Assembly: GCA_013335665.1 (NCBI GenBank)
Contig: JAAXVE010000004.1
Location: 1 to 20,684 of the forward strand
Length of the DNA: 20,684 nt
From: Candidatus Falkowiibacteriota bacterium
Lineage (GTDB): Bacteria; Patescibacteriota; Patescibacteriia; Patescibacteriales; GWE2-39-37
Direction of reading: 5' to 3'
The notes beneath the pieces were generated by a model. It was not told the origin of the DNA and ran no database searches. It worked only from the letters and a program-made list of their open reading frames with translations. The first letter of the stretch is position 1. Each line of letters starts with the position of its first letter. A program made the position numbers and the translations under genes. Positions 13,077 to 20,672 of this stretch are shown piece after piece.

Positions 13077-13718
13077 TTAAACGGAGAAAATTGCGTATTC
13101 ACGATTAAAGAGTTTCTTAGCCAGATGAAAAATCGAATGCGCGATGAAAAAGGCGGCCGCGACATCGATGGAATAATGGAGGTGTCCGAAGATGACCAAG
13201 TTGGCAAAAAGGACGGTAAAAAACAAAGACACATAACGCGCCAATTTATCCTGCCAATATATCAAAGCCAGCAAGAACGGCAACCCGGTGTGGCCGGAAA
13301 AAAAGAAATCATTGCCCAGGATCAAGCGCGACAACAGTTTATCGGCATCAATGGGCGCCTGTGACGGATCTGGACCGAGGTGAGTCAAAGTAATGAAAGC
13401 GGCCCGGATAACGATAAAGAAGGCTAAACTTTTTAAAACAAACGGAATGCTTTTGGGGCGGTAGAACATGCAACCGATAATAAAAATAGCAAAGATAACT
13501 GCGCCATAATTCAAGAGACCGTCAACATCAACAACTGGCAAGTGATCCAAAAGCAAATCAGGAACATAGCTGCCGGCAGCATAATTGGCATATAGGCTCG
13601 CTCCATGATTGATTAGCGTGCTTATGCCAAAAAAAATCAAGCCGCCAAAAACCATCGAACGATACTCGCTCGATGCCCACAATTTCTTATTATTTTCGAT
13701 AATTGCCTGAATCTGCAT
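13077..13718 (-). CDS. PAP2-superfamily, sphingomyelin-synthase-like membrane protein
   Basis: A 213-aa integral membrane protein with about six hydrophobic segments (near 22-38, 68-85, 93-112, 143-155, 160-177, 185-203). The phosphatase/transferase motifs are FFFSGHTGLP (SGH at 141-143) and HLHYSIDVAAAFF (178-190, His181 and Asp185). These match the C-terminal PAP2 branch related to sphingomyelin synthases, which move or remove phosphate-linked lipid head groups with two histidines. The catalytic residues look complete. Likely substrates are membrane phospholipids or polyprenyl phosphates; this cannot be decided here. The start at 13718 has no SD; an AT-rich TATTATAG-type -10 lies about 25 nt upstream. 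Transcription is convergent with lipoprotein 1. Confidence 0.8.
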   Translation of the reverse strand: MQIQAIIENNKKLWASSEYRSMVFGGLIFFGISTLINHGASLYANYAAGSYVPDLLLDHLPVVDVDGLLNYGAVIFAIFIIGCMFYRPKSIPFVLKSLAFFIVIRAAFITLTHLGPDPSQAPIDADKLLSRLILGNDFFFSGHTGLPFLLALIYWQDKLARYVSLFFTVLFANLVIFGHLHYSIDVAAAFFIAHSIFHLAKKLFNREYAIFSV

Positions 13719-13867
13719 AAATCTGCCAACTGTTTATATCTATAATACGAAACCGAAACAAGTATAGGCGCGTTTTTTAAAATCAGTATAAGCCCGGCCA
13801 AAAAGAATACCAATACTGCGATGATTTTCTGGCACAAATCAAGAACAAAAATTACGCCAATATCTAA

Positions 13868-13904
13868 AAAACAGCCCATCTCCTAGCGCGAGATCGGCTG
13901 TTTT
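13868..13904 (-). terminator. Terminator of the dus gene
   Basis: AAAACAGCC / GGCTGTTTT (9 bp) is extended past one mismatch by ATCTC / GAGAT around a 7-nt loop. On the minus strand it ends in TTTTTTAG. Its arm begins at the dus stop codon. Confidence 0.85.
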
Positions 13905-14866
13905 CATTTTAAAATATTTTTTACATCATCAAAACTCTCCACCTTGACCAGCTCTTTGCGTAGTTCGGCCGCACCTGGAAAACCGGCCACGTACCAGCAC
14001 AAATGTTTGCGCAATTCCAATATGCCCTGCTTTCCTAATATTTTATCTGCCAATTCAGCATGCTCCAAGGCAATGGCAAAAATTTCTGCTTTGCTTTTGA
14101 CCGCAGCCTCTCCATTCCTGATTTCTTCAAAAAGATAAGGCCGGCCCATGGCTCCGCGCGCAATGCCAAGACCGTCAGCTTTAGTCTCTTCCAAAAGCGT
14201 ACGTGCGCTAACGATGTCAACGATACCGCCATTAGCTAATAATACCCCCTGAACAAGCGGCCTTGCTTGACTTATTATCACATGATCTACCTTGCCCGTA
14301 TGCCCCTGCGCCATGGAGCGGCCATGAATCATCACTGCGGCCAGTTCCAGTCCCTGCATCGCTTCCAAAAACTCCAAAGCATCGATGCGCTTTTTGGCAT
14401 CACCCTCACCCTTTTCCATGCGGGCGCGAATTTTGATCGACACTGGTAAATCGGTATTGTCTAACACCGCCTCAACCACTTCGCGCGCCAACTTAGGGTT
14501 GCCCATCAAGATGGCGCCAGCACCCTGTTTCTGTACCTTCGGCACCGGACAGCCGAAATTAATATCGATGCCATCAGGCCGTACTTGCTCGGTGATTATT
14601 TTTGTTGCTTTAACAAAATGCTCCGGGTTGGCGCCGAACAGCTGCACGACGTAAGGCCGCTCGACTTCATCGAACCTGACCAGATCCAAAGTTTTGGCCG
14701 GCTGATAATTCAAGGCAGTAGCGCTAGCCATCTCCGAGTAAACCACATCAGCGCCGTATTTCTTGCACATCTGGCGAAAAGGTGCGTCGGACACGCCGGC
14801 CATCGGCGCGAGCGCAAGTATGGGCTGGCCCGCTTCTTTCAATTGTTGCCAAAAATTATTTTGCAT
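13904..14866 (-). CDS. dus: tRNA-dihydrouridine synthase (Dus family)
   Basis: A 320-aa FMN- and NADPH-dependent enzyme that reduces specific uridines of tRNA to dihydrouridine. The N-terminal FMN-barrel motif APMAGVSDAPF is at residues 20-30, the catalytic-cysteine motif DINFGCPVPK at 101-110 (Cys106), and RSMAQGHTGK and LANGGI segments line the barrel. GIARGAMGRPYLF near residues 247-259 is the phosphate-binding end of the barrel. A short helical C-terminal domain completes a normal length. The subfamily (DusA, B or C type) cannot be fixed; the CPVPKV motif is DusB-like. Its ATG lies inside the end of the MFS gene (11-nt overlap), so the pair is co-translated. No SD. Confidence 0.95.
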   Translation of the reverse strand: MQNNFWQQLKEAGQPILALAPMAGVSDAPFRQMCKKYGADVVYSEMASATALNYQPAKTLDLVRFDEVERPYVVQLFGANPEHFVKATKIITEQVRPDGIDINFGCPVPKVQKQGAGAILMGNPKLAREVVEAVLDNTDLPVSIKIRARMEKGEGDAKKRIDALEFLEAMQGLELAAVMIHGRSMAQGHTGKVDHVIISQARPLVQGVLLANGGIVDIVSARTLLEETKADGLGIARGAMGRPYLFEEIRNGEAAVKSKAEIFAIALEHAELADKILGKQGILELRKHLCWYVAGFPGAAELRKELVKVESFDDVKNILK

Positions 14867-16088
14867 CGGATTTTACTTTTTCAACCTGAGCCAATTTTAT
14901 CGGCGGTACAATATCAATCTCCGCTTTGCTTAAAGCTGCATAGAGCAAGCTGAACAATGCCGCCAAAATAAAAGAAATAGCAAACGGATGGAAATTGATT
15001 ACAAAAATCAGAATAATGAAAGGTATCACTATTACACGGCTCAAATCAAAGATAATTTCTCGCTGGACAATGAATTTAAAGTAATCACTTTTGGCGGCTA
15101 AATCATACGTGTAAGACGTCCAAGGAATATGTAGTACTTGTCCCGTAATGCGCTTGTAAGTATCAACAAACAGCACCGAAACAAAGTTGTCGGCAAAAAT
15201 GCGCCCGGCCAAGCCAAAAAAATAGAAAACCGTAGCCAGCCTGATCATCTCCCGTTTGTCCTTCTTGTCGGTTATCTTGCCGACAAAATAAATAACGACA
15301 AAAGTCAGTCCGATCGACAACGAGGAGACTATCCCGACTGCCTTGACACCGCCCAAAACCACTGACAGAAAAATCGGCCAAATGACATAACCGATCCACT
15401 CCTCGACTGCGAAGCCGGTAAAGCTGTAGACCATCGGACGATTCTTCTTGTAAAAAAGTTCTTTGTAAAGGTTGCCCTTGCCGAAAGTCACTTTCTCATA
15501 CGTCTCTTTGAAGAACATTAACGGCACCAAGGAAGCCAGCATCAGGACAGAGGCAATGACGAATACTAATTTAAAACTGAACATAGTAATCATGACGCCG
15601 CCCAAAAATGGCGACAAGATGCTGGCGATAAGCGCGCTGGCTTGCAAAGCGGAAACCTGTTTGCCGCGATGCTTGCGGTCGGAGTGCTGAATAAAGTTGA
15701 GTGTAAAACTGTAATTGTAAAACATCGCCTTTAAGGCATAAACCAAAGGCAAGAACCAGAAAAGCCAAGGGTAAGTGTCCACCTTACGCATGCCGGCAAA
15801 TAAAGCAATGGTTAAAATAATAGAAACCAGAAGCGAGCGTTTGATGCCGATGCGAGCTACGATCCGCGCGCCAGTGTAAGCAAAGATCACGAAATACAAA
15901 GGCAGTAGGACGTAAAAAAGCATAACCCACGGAATCGAATAACCAGAATCATATAGATATATAGGAATAAAAACCGAAATCAACCCAATGGCAAAATTCA
16001 TAATGCCGTAAGATAGATAGATCTCATTCATCTCTTTGTTCTGCAAGAAGCTGGCGAGATGGTGATTGTGATGTGAATAGGATGGCAT
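14856..16088 (-). CDS. Major facilitator superfamily transporter
   Basis: About 410 aa with some 11-12 hydrophobic helices in two halves separated by a basic loop (FKETYEKVTFGKGNLYKEL, near residues 195-215). A charged loop after helix 2 (GARIVARIGIKR) fits the MFS motif-A position, and TDKKDKRE is its counterpart in the second half. It should carry a small solute across the membrane; the substrate is unknown. The N-terminus is His-rich (SHHNHHL), which is unusual but may only be a cytoplasmic tail. I prefer the ATG at 16088 to an upstream TTG at 16109 that would add seven residues; neither has a good SD. It overlaps dus by 11 nt. Upstream lie a hairpin (16116-16132) and the dispersed palindrome. 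Confidence 0.87.
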   Translation of the reverse strand: MPSYSHHNHHLASFLQNKEMNEIYLSYGIMNFAIGLISVFIPIYLYDSGYSIPWVMLFYVLLPLYFVIFAYTGARIVARIGIKRSLLVSIILTIALFAGMRKVDTYPWLFWFLPLVYALKAMFYNYSFTLNFIQHSDRKHRGKQVSALQASALIASILSPFLGGVMITMFSFKLVFVIASVLMLASLVPLMFFKETYEKVTFGKGNLYKELFYKKNRPMVYSFTGFAVEEWIGYVIWPIFLSVVLGGVKAVGIVSSLSIGLTFVVIYFVGKITDKKDKREMIRLATVFYFFGLAGRIFADNFVSVLFVDTYKRITGQVLHIPWTSYTYDLAAKSDYFKFIVQREIIFDLSRVIVIPFIILIFVINFHPFAISFILAALFSLLYAALSKAEIDIVPPIKLAQVEKVKSDAK

Positions 16089-16115
16089 ATCTTGATCCGT
16101 TAAATACAAAAATGC

Positions 16116-16132
16116 GCGCCAAACACTGGCGC
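16116..16132 (-). terminator. Small hairpin upstream of the MFS gene
   Basis: GCGCCA / TGGCGC with a 5-nt loop. On the minus strand it is followed by GCATTTTTG. It lies 27 nt before the MFS start, so it may stop read-through from cysS or be part of the leader. Confidence 0.45.
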
Positions 16133-16205
16133 AAAAATCTGTTTTTTATTTTTTATAATTCTTCCGATTTTTGCCTGGTTTTTGACGATTATTTTTATCG
16201 CACAT

Positions 16206-16343
16206 ACGGAAGTGCTTCTTTTTGTTTTATATTGTCATCCTGAGCGTAGCGAAGGATCCCGTCACTTCCGGATTTGCGAGATCCTTCGCTACGCTCAGGA
16301 TGACAGTGTATTATTTTGCAGAAAAAAATGCACAGACTTCCGT
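16206..16343. repeat. Dispersed palindrome of the 'CATCCTGAGCG' type with nested outer arms
   Basis: The core is a perfect 26-bp inverted repeat (16233-16258 and 16280-16305, beginning TGTCATCCTGAGCGTAGCG) with a 21-nt loop. This is a widespread intergenic palindrome known from many unrelated bacterial genomes. It is flanked by ACGGAAGT (16206-16213) and ACTTCCGT (16336-16343). The loop contains CACTTCCG (16263-16270), complementary to CGGAAGTG of the left flank, so an alternative fold is possible. It lies between cysS and the MFS gene; apart from it the 295-nt gap contains no supported gene. Confidence 0.85.
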
Positions 16344-16404
16344 CTAAGCAGGAAAAATAATTGGCAAATGCCAAGGCGGTCTAAAAATTGCTCAGGAAAT
16401 TATC

Positions 16405-17793
16405 TCAAACCTTTTTATAAACCTTCATTCCTTCTTTGCCATCCTCGACGACATAACCGCAACTCTCTATCTCTGTGCGCAAAGCATCGGATTTTTCCCA
16501 TTCTCGAGCTTGCTTGGCGTCTTGTCTGGCTCTAATCAACATCTTTATCGCCTCTGGCAACTCGTCTTCACGGCCGCATTTTTTCAAATCGAGGCCGAGC
16601 ACTCTGTCAAAATCCAAGATCGTCGCCAGCTGGTCGGCTGGTCTCAAATCTGATTTCAGAACTTCATAAACCATTGCCAAGGCCTGTGGCATGTTCAGAT
16701 CATCGTTGATGCTATCTAAAAACTTTTCTTTAAAAACAGAATCAACTGCTCCGCTTTCTGTGCCGAGAGAAGCGATGCTGCGATAAAGGTTGGCCAAGGC
16801 TTTCTGAGAATTCGCGAAAGCTTCTTCTGAATATTCCATCGGCTTATGATAATGTACGCTCAAGGCAGCAAAACGATAAGCTAAAGGATTGAACCCTTTA
16901 TCGATCAAAGCCTTTTTAAGGGTCAAAAAATTATCATCGCTCTTTGCCATCTTCTTGCCGCCGGAAATATTCAAGAATGCGCCGTGCATCCAGTAGTTGA
17001 AGAATTTTTCACCAGTCGCCGCTTCGGCCTGGGCAATCTCGTTAGTGTGATGGACGTTGATGTGATCAATTCCGCCGCAATGAATGTCTAATTGGCTATC
17101 CAAAAATTTCAAGCTCATGGCCGAGCATTCGATGTGCCAGCCAGGAAAACCGACACCCCAAGGACTCTGCCATTCCATCTGGCGTTTCACCCCTTTGGGC
17201 GAGAATTTCCACAAAGCGAAATCGGTCGGATTTTTTTTCTCCTCATTCTTTTCGACGCGAGCGCCTTCCTGTAATGTTTCCAACGGCAGATGCGACAGTT
17301 TGTTATAATCATCTATCTTGCTCGTATCAAAATACACTCCGTCGCTCGTCTTGTAAGTGAAACCTTTGGACTCGAGCTCGCTTATTTGGGCGATCTGTTC
17401 AGGTATGCAATCGGTCGCTTTGCACCAGATATTCGGCTCAATTATATTCAAACGCCCAATATCTTTAACAAAAGACTTGGTATAAAAATCAGCCAGCTCC
17501 CACGCAGTCTTACCTTCACGCGCTGCGCCTAGTTCAAGCTTATCCTCACCCATATCGCCGTCGCCGGTCAGGTGTCCGACGTCAGTTATGTTCATTACGT
17601 GCTTAACCTCGTAACCATTATACTCCAATACCCTCTTCAGAAAATCTTCAAACAGATAAGTGCGCAAATTACCGATGTGGGCAAAATTATACACTGTCGG
17701 GCCGCAAGTATATAATCCGACCTTACCTTGATAGATCGGTTCGAACTCCTCCTTTTTACGAGACAATGTGTTGTATATTTGAAGTTTTTTCAT
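16405..17793 (-). CDS. cysS: Cysteinyl-tRNA synthetase
   Basis: A 462-aa class I aminoacyl-tRNA synthetase that charges tRNA-Cys with cysteine. The HIGH-type motif is FAHIGN at residues 37-42. The KMSKS-type loop is KKMAKSDDN (KMAKS at 281-285, Ala for Ser). The zinc that selects cysteine is held by C30, C223 (IECSAM), H248 (HHTNE) and probably E252, all present. TCGPTVYNFAHIGNLRTY (29-46) and WHIECSAM (219-226) are hallmark blocks. A helical anticodon-binding region follows from about residue 310. The length is normal. The ATG at 17793 follows AT-rich DNA with no SD. It is divergent from lipoprotein 2 across a 288-nt promoter region. Confidence 0.98.
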   Translation of the reverse strand: MKKLQIYNTLSRKKEEFEPIYQGKVGLYTCGPTVYNFAHIGNLRTYLFEDFLKRVLEYNGYEVKHVMNITDVGHLTGDGDMGEDKLELGAAREGKTAWELADFYTKSFVKDIGRLNIIEPNIWCKATDCIPEQIAQISELESKGFTYKTSDGVYFDTSKIDDYNKLSHLPLETLQEGARVEKNEEKKNPTDFALWKFSPKGVKRQMEWQSPWGVGFPGWHIECSAMSLKFLDSQLDIHCGGIDHINVHHTNEIAQAEAATGEKFFNYWMHGAFLNISGGKKMAKSDDNFLTLKKALIDKGFNPLAYRFAALSVHYHKPMEYSEEAFANSQKALANLYRSIASLGTESGAVDSVFKEKFLDSINDDLNMPQALAMVYEVLKSDLRPADQLATILDFDRVLGLDLKKCGREDELPEAIKMLIRARQDAKQAREWEKSDALRTEIESCGYVVEDGKEGMKVYKKV

Positions 17794-17860
17794 AAATTCA
17801 GTTTAGCTTAAAAGAGTGGCATAAGCAATAATTTTAGCACAAATTAGTTGATTTAAGACT

Positions 17861-17948
17861 TTGACAAAATGCAACAATAATGTCTTAATTATATATTTTG
17901 ACAAAATCAAATAATACCTCTTGCCTTTTTTGAAATTTATGCTAAGGT
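17861..17948 (+). promoter_or_regulatory. Promoter region of lipoprotein 2 (shared extended -10 and TTGACAAAAT repeats)
   Basis: TTGCCT (17921-17926), a 16-bp spacer and TAAGGT (17943-17948) preceded by TGC form an extended -10 like that of lipoprotein 1. Upstream the decamer TTGACAAAAT occurs at 17861-17870 and 17898-17907, and once more as the -35 of the lipoprotein 1 promoter (11510). The copies may be alternative -35 boxes or binding sites. Confidence 0.45.
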
Positions 17949-17956
17949 TAGTGATT

Positions 17957-17974
17957 GCCAAAAAATATTTTGGC
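17957..17974 (+). promoter_or_regulatory. 5'-terminal hairpin in the lipoprotein 2 leader
   Basis: GCCAAAA-AATA-TTTTGGC, a perfect 7-bp stem, lies just downstream of the predicted transcription start. It would cap a leader of roughly 125 nt before the ATG at 18082. It may protect the mRNA 5' end. I recognise no riboswitch class in the leader. Confidence 0.45.
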
Positions 17975-18081
17975 TTATTGCTATGTCGTCCTTTAAATCT
18001 GAGATTTTACGCGTTCACCTAGGAGAGTCGAAGTTAACCAATAACCCCAAGAAGTACTATTTCAAGGAGAAGGAGCTCGCC

Positions 18082-19296
18082 ATGAAAAACATCCACTCAA
18101 GCATCCACACCGTAGCAGTCGCGATTTTTTTAACCTGTCTTACACTTATCGCCGCTTGCGGCGGAGGCGGCAGTTCTGATATGCTCGTCGTCAATCCGCC
18201 AACATTTACCAACCAATTTGACCTCGCGGTCACCAGCATTACTTTTTCCACTACCCAGTCTGGGAAAATTGCCAACCTCGACGTCACCGTCACAAACTAC
18301 GGTCAGGACATCACCAGCGCCACCGGCCTTAACGACTTCACGTCGAATATCGCCAGCACCGGCTTCGTTTTTGAACCCGGCACAGGCACAACCTTTGCGC
18401 CGCTACAGGCCTATCCGACTACGAGCACGCCGCTCCACCAGCTCGGGACATTCACTTACCGCGTCAGCGGCTATTTCCCGAACGCAGGCGCAACCAACGT
18501 CAGCTTCACGGTCGACTCAAACAATCGGCTTCCTGAGCCGATTGAAGCCAACAACACGCTTAATGCCATGATTGCGGTAACCACTCAAAACCCAGGAACA
18601 GTCTTGCCGGTCACGCTCGGAAACAACTTCCTGGTTTCACCGACAGTCGCTACCATCTCCTGGTCAGCACCAATTAATGGCAGCTACGTTGTCTACTACG
18701 GCACCAGCGTTAACAACCTGAATCAATCCACAGGATTGATCACTTCAGCAACAGGCTCGTATCAAGTTAACCTGGCCGGCCTTTCAGCCGGGCAGACCTA
18801 CTTCTACGCGATCCAGTCGACTGCAACAGGACAGCGCACTACGACAGTCCAGCTCCTCCCTTCAAGCATCACCATTCCTACCGGCGGGCCAACCATGACA
18901 TATTTGCCCGGTGCGACGGATGTTGAGATCGCACGCTTCACTGTCAAAAACCCCTATCCTGAGAATGCCGACCTGTCGCAAGTCATAATAACACCGACAT
19001 GCTTGGCGAACTTCGTTGTCAATATGAAGCTGGTTAATGCAGCCAATAATGCAGTCATATCACCGACCCTTATCGGATCCGGCGGGCAGCAATGGCCATT
19101 CGGTAGTTTGACACAACTGATTACAGCCAACGGTGGCACTTACACGTTGGCAGTCCATGCTGACATTATTTCCAACGCTCAGCACGGCGCGACCTGCACA
19201 TATCAACTTTCTAACGTCGTGCTCAAAGGAAAGACTACTGGTGCTGATCTGCCTGCGCCAGGTACAGCCACAGGAAACGTCGTAACAATCCAATGA
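18082..19296 (+). CDS. Secreted lipoprotein 2 with CARDB-like and fibronectin-III-like domains
   Basis: A 404-aa exported lipoprotein. The signal peptide ends in LTLIAAC (lipobox Cys at about residue 26), followed by GGGGSS. Residues about 45-160 resemble a CARDB-type adhesion domain (FDLAVTSITF ... ANLDVTVTNYGQ ... VDSNNRLPEPIEANN, the last part typical of the CARDB end). Residues about 170-265 look like a fibronectin-III-type sandwich (ATISWSAPINGSYVVYYGTS, LSAGQTYFYAIQST). The remaining 135 residues are another beta domain. The composition is rich in Thr, Ser and Asn, as in surface proteins. I chose the ATG at 18082, with double SD AAGGAGAAGGAG just before it. An upstream ATG at 17983 would place 33 charged residues before the signal peptide. 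A surface or adhesion role is inferred from the domains. Confidence 0.87.
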   Translation: MKNIHSSIHTVAVAIFLTCLTLIAACGGGGSSDMLVVNPPTFTNQFDLAVTSITFSTTQSGKIANLDVTVTNYGQDITSATGLNDFTSNIASTGFVFEPGTGTTFAPLQAYPTTSTPLHQLGTFTYRVSGYFPNAGATNVSFTVDSNNRLPEPIEANNTLNAMIAVTTQNPGTVLPVTLGNNFLVSPTVATISWSAPINGSYVVYYGTSVNNLNQSTGLITSATGSYQVNLAGLSAGQTYFYAIQSTATGQRTTTVQLLPSSITIPTGGPTMTYLPGATDVEIARFTVKNPYPENADLSQVIITPTCLANFVVNMKLVNAANNAVISPTLIGSGGQQWPFGSLTQLITANGGTYTLAVHADIISNAQHGATCTYQLSNVVLKGKTTGADLPAPGTATGNVVTIQ

Positions 19297-19303
19297 ACCA
19301 CAC

Positions 19304-19331
19304 CCCGCCTTCATGCAAGGCGGGTTTTTTT
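19304..19331 (+). terminator. Terminator of lipoprotein 2
   Basis: CCCGCCTT / AAGGCGGG (8 bp, 5-nt loop) followed by seven T, 8 nt past the stop. On the other strand it also lies at the very end of the convergent mtaB gene (stop at 19333). Confidence 0.92.
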
Positions 19332-19332
19332 A

Positions 19333-20571
19333 TTAGCAAAAATTCCAGTCACGCACTCTGACAATCTCTCCGACTCTCAGAGGCGCCAGCGACTCAAAGA
19401 CAATATCAAAATAATATTCTGTCTTGCCGCGAAATTTTTTACCGCTGCTTCGGCCGTCAACAATAACCGACAACTCATTACCCACGAATTTATTCTTATA
19501 TTTTTGCTCTAGCTCATTACTGACTATTTGTAGTGAAGTTGAGCGCTTTTTGCGCTCTTGTATTTCAACCTGATCAGGAAAAGAATAAGCCGGCGTCTTT
19601 TTATGAGCGGAATATGGAAAAACGTGCAGCTTGCTAAAGTTAATCTCCCTGGCAAAAGATTCAGTCAGCATTGCATCTTCTTCTGATTCCCCAGGAAAAC
19701 CTACTATAACATCGGTGGTGACTGCTACATCCGGCAAACTGGCACGTACAGCGTCGATGCGTTCTTTGAAATATTTCGTATCATAAGGACGGTTCATACT
19801 TTTTAAAATCTTGTCATTGCCTGATTGCAACGGGATGTGCAAGTGTTGACACATTCTCCGGTCTCTTTTCATTAAGGAAATCAAGCTATCATTCACTTCC
19901 GTCACTTCAATCGAGCTGAGCCTAATTCGTCCCAAACCATCAATTTGCAAGATCTTTTCAAGCAGTTCAACGAGATTTATCTTCTCATCCTTTAAATCAA
20001 CGCCGTAAAGGCCGAGATGGATGCCGCACAGGATGAACTCTTGATAGCCGGCGGCCACCGCCTCCCGCACTTCGCTAATCACTTCCTGGCTGGTTCGGCT
20101 TTTCAATTCGCCCCGATTATACGGAATAATGCAATATGAACAAAATTGGCGGCAACCGTCCTGGACTTTGAGGAAATAACGCGAATGATTCTCCTGATCA
20201 GTCAAAGAGGTGTTGCAGCCCAATGGCATGGCGTCGAAAGCCTCTTTGATATTTTCAATCAACTCAGCCGCTTCCCCGACACCGGCAATGAAATCGACGC
20301 CGGCTGCCAAAGCCTCAGCACGATAGTTAACTGGCAGGCAGCCAGTAATGGCGATTTTAGCTCCAGGATAATCTGCTTTCGCTTTTGCAACTGCTTTCAA
20401 GTCTTTCTTGATCGCCGACTGCGTCACCGTGCAAGTATTGATCACTACCAAGCTGGGCGCGGCCTCAGCGGCAGTAAAACCGAGATTTTCCAATTCACGC
20501 ACCAAGCTGCCGGCATCGTACTGGTTAACCCTGCAGCCGAAGCCAATTATTTTGTAAGATAATTTTTCCAT
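19333..20571 (-). CDS. mtaB: tRNA methylthiotransferase MtaB-like (radical SAM)
   Basis: A 412-aa MiaB/MtaB-family enzyme that adds a methylthio group to a modified adenosine at tRNA position 37 (t6A to ms2t6A for MtaB). The N-terminal domain carries cysteines C13 (FGCRVNQYDA), C47 (INTCTVT) and C78 (ITGCLP) for the auxiliary Fe-S cluster. The radical-SAM cluster motif is CRQFCSYC at 140-147, followed by IIPYNRGELKSR. A C-terminal TRAM-type RNA-binding region covers about 345-412. The N-terminal GCRVNQYDA and the absence of MiaB-type features favour MtaB. I prefer the ATG at 20571 (MEKLSYKIIGF) to one at 20616, because the family starts near this point; the SD is weak in both cases. It converges on lipoprotein 2. 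Confidence 0.93.
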   Translation of the reverse strand: MEKLSYKIIGFGCRVNQYDAGSLVRELENLGFTAAEAAPSLVVINTCTVTQSAIKKDLKAVAKAKADYPGAKIAITGCLPVNYRAEALAAGVDFIAGVGEAAELIENIKEAFDAMPLGCNTSLTDQENHSRYFLKVQDGCRQFCSYCIIPYNRGELKSRTSQEVISEVREAVAAGYQEFILCGIHLGLYGVDLKDEKINLVELLEKILQIDGLGRIRLSSIEVTEVNDSLISLMKRDRRMCQHLHIPLQSGNDKILKSMNRPYDTKYFKERIDAVRASLPDVAVTTDVIVGFPGESEEDAMLTESFAREINFSKLHVFPYSAHKKTPAYSFPDQVEIQERKKRSTSLQIVSNELEQKYKNKFVGNELSVIVDGRSSGKKFRGKTEYYFDIVFESLAPLRVGEIVRVRDWNFC

Positions 20572-20585
20572 TCTTTCGCTTATAA

Positions 20586-20652
20586 AAAAATCCAAACGCC
20601 AGGCTTCAAATATCAACTGAATGGTATTTCGACCTATAACATTTGGATTTTT
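20586..20652. repeat. 11-bp inverted repeat near the contig end
   Basis: AAAAATCCAAA (20586-20596) and TTTGGATTTTT (20642-20652) are perfect complements with a 45-nt spacer, just upstream of mtaB. They may form a leader structure or an operator pair for mtaB. The AT-rich arms make a chance match possible. Confidence 0.4.
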
Positions 20653-20672
20653 CCGAATGAGCCAGCTAAGGG

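Noticed and set aside
13637..13879. An 80-aa hydrophobic minus-strand ORF upstream of the PAP2-like gene
   Set aside because: It overlaps the PAP2-like start in another frame, is AT-rich, and has no SD. A chance hydrophobic ORF is more likely.
16182..16535. A 117-aa plus-strand ORF across the palindrome
   Set aside because: It is formed by the dispersed palindrome and by the antisense of the cysS end. Composition and context do not support a gene.
17983..18081. Upstream ATG at 17983 as the start of lipoprotein 2
   Set aside because: It would put 33 charged residues ahead of the signal peptide. The ATG at 18082 has a strong double SD and begins directly with a signal peptide.
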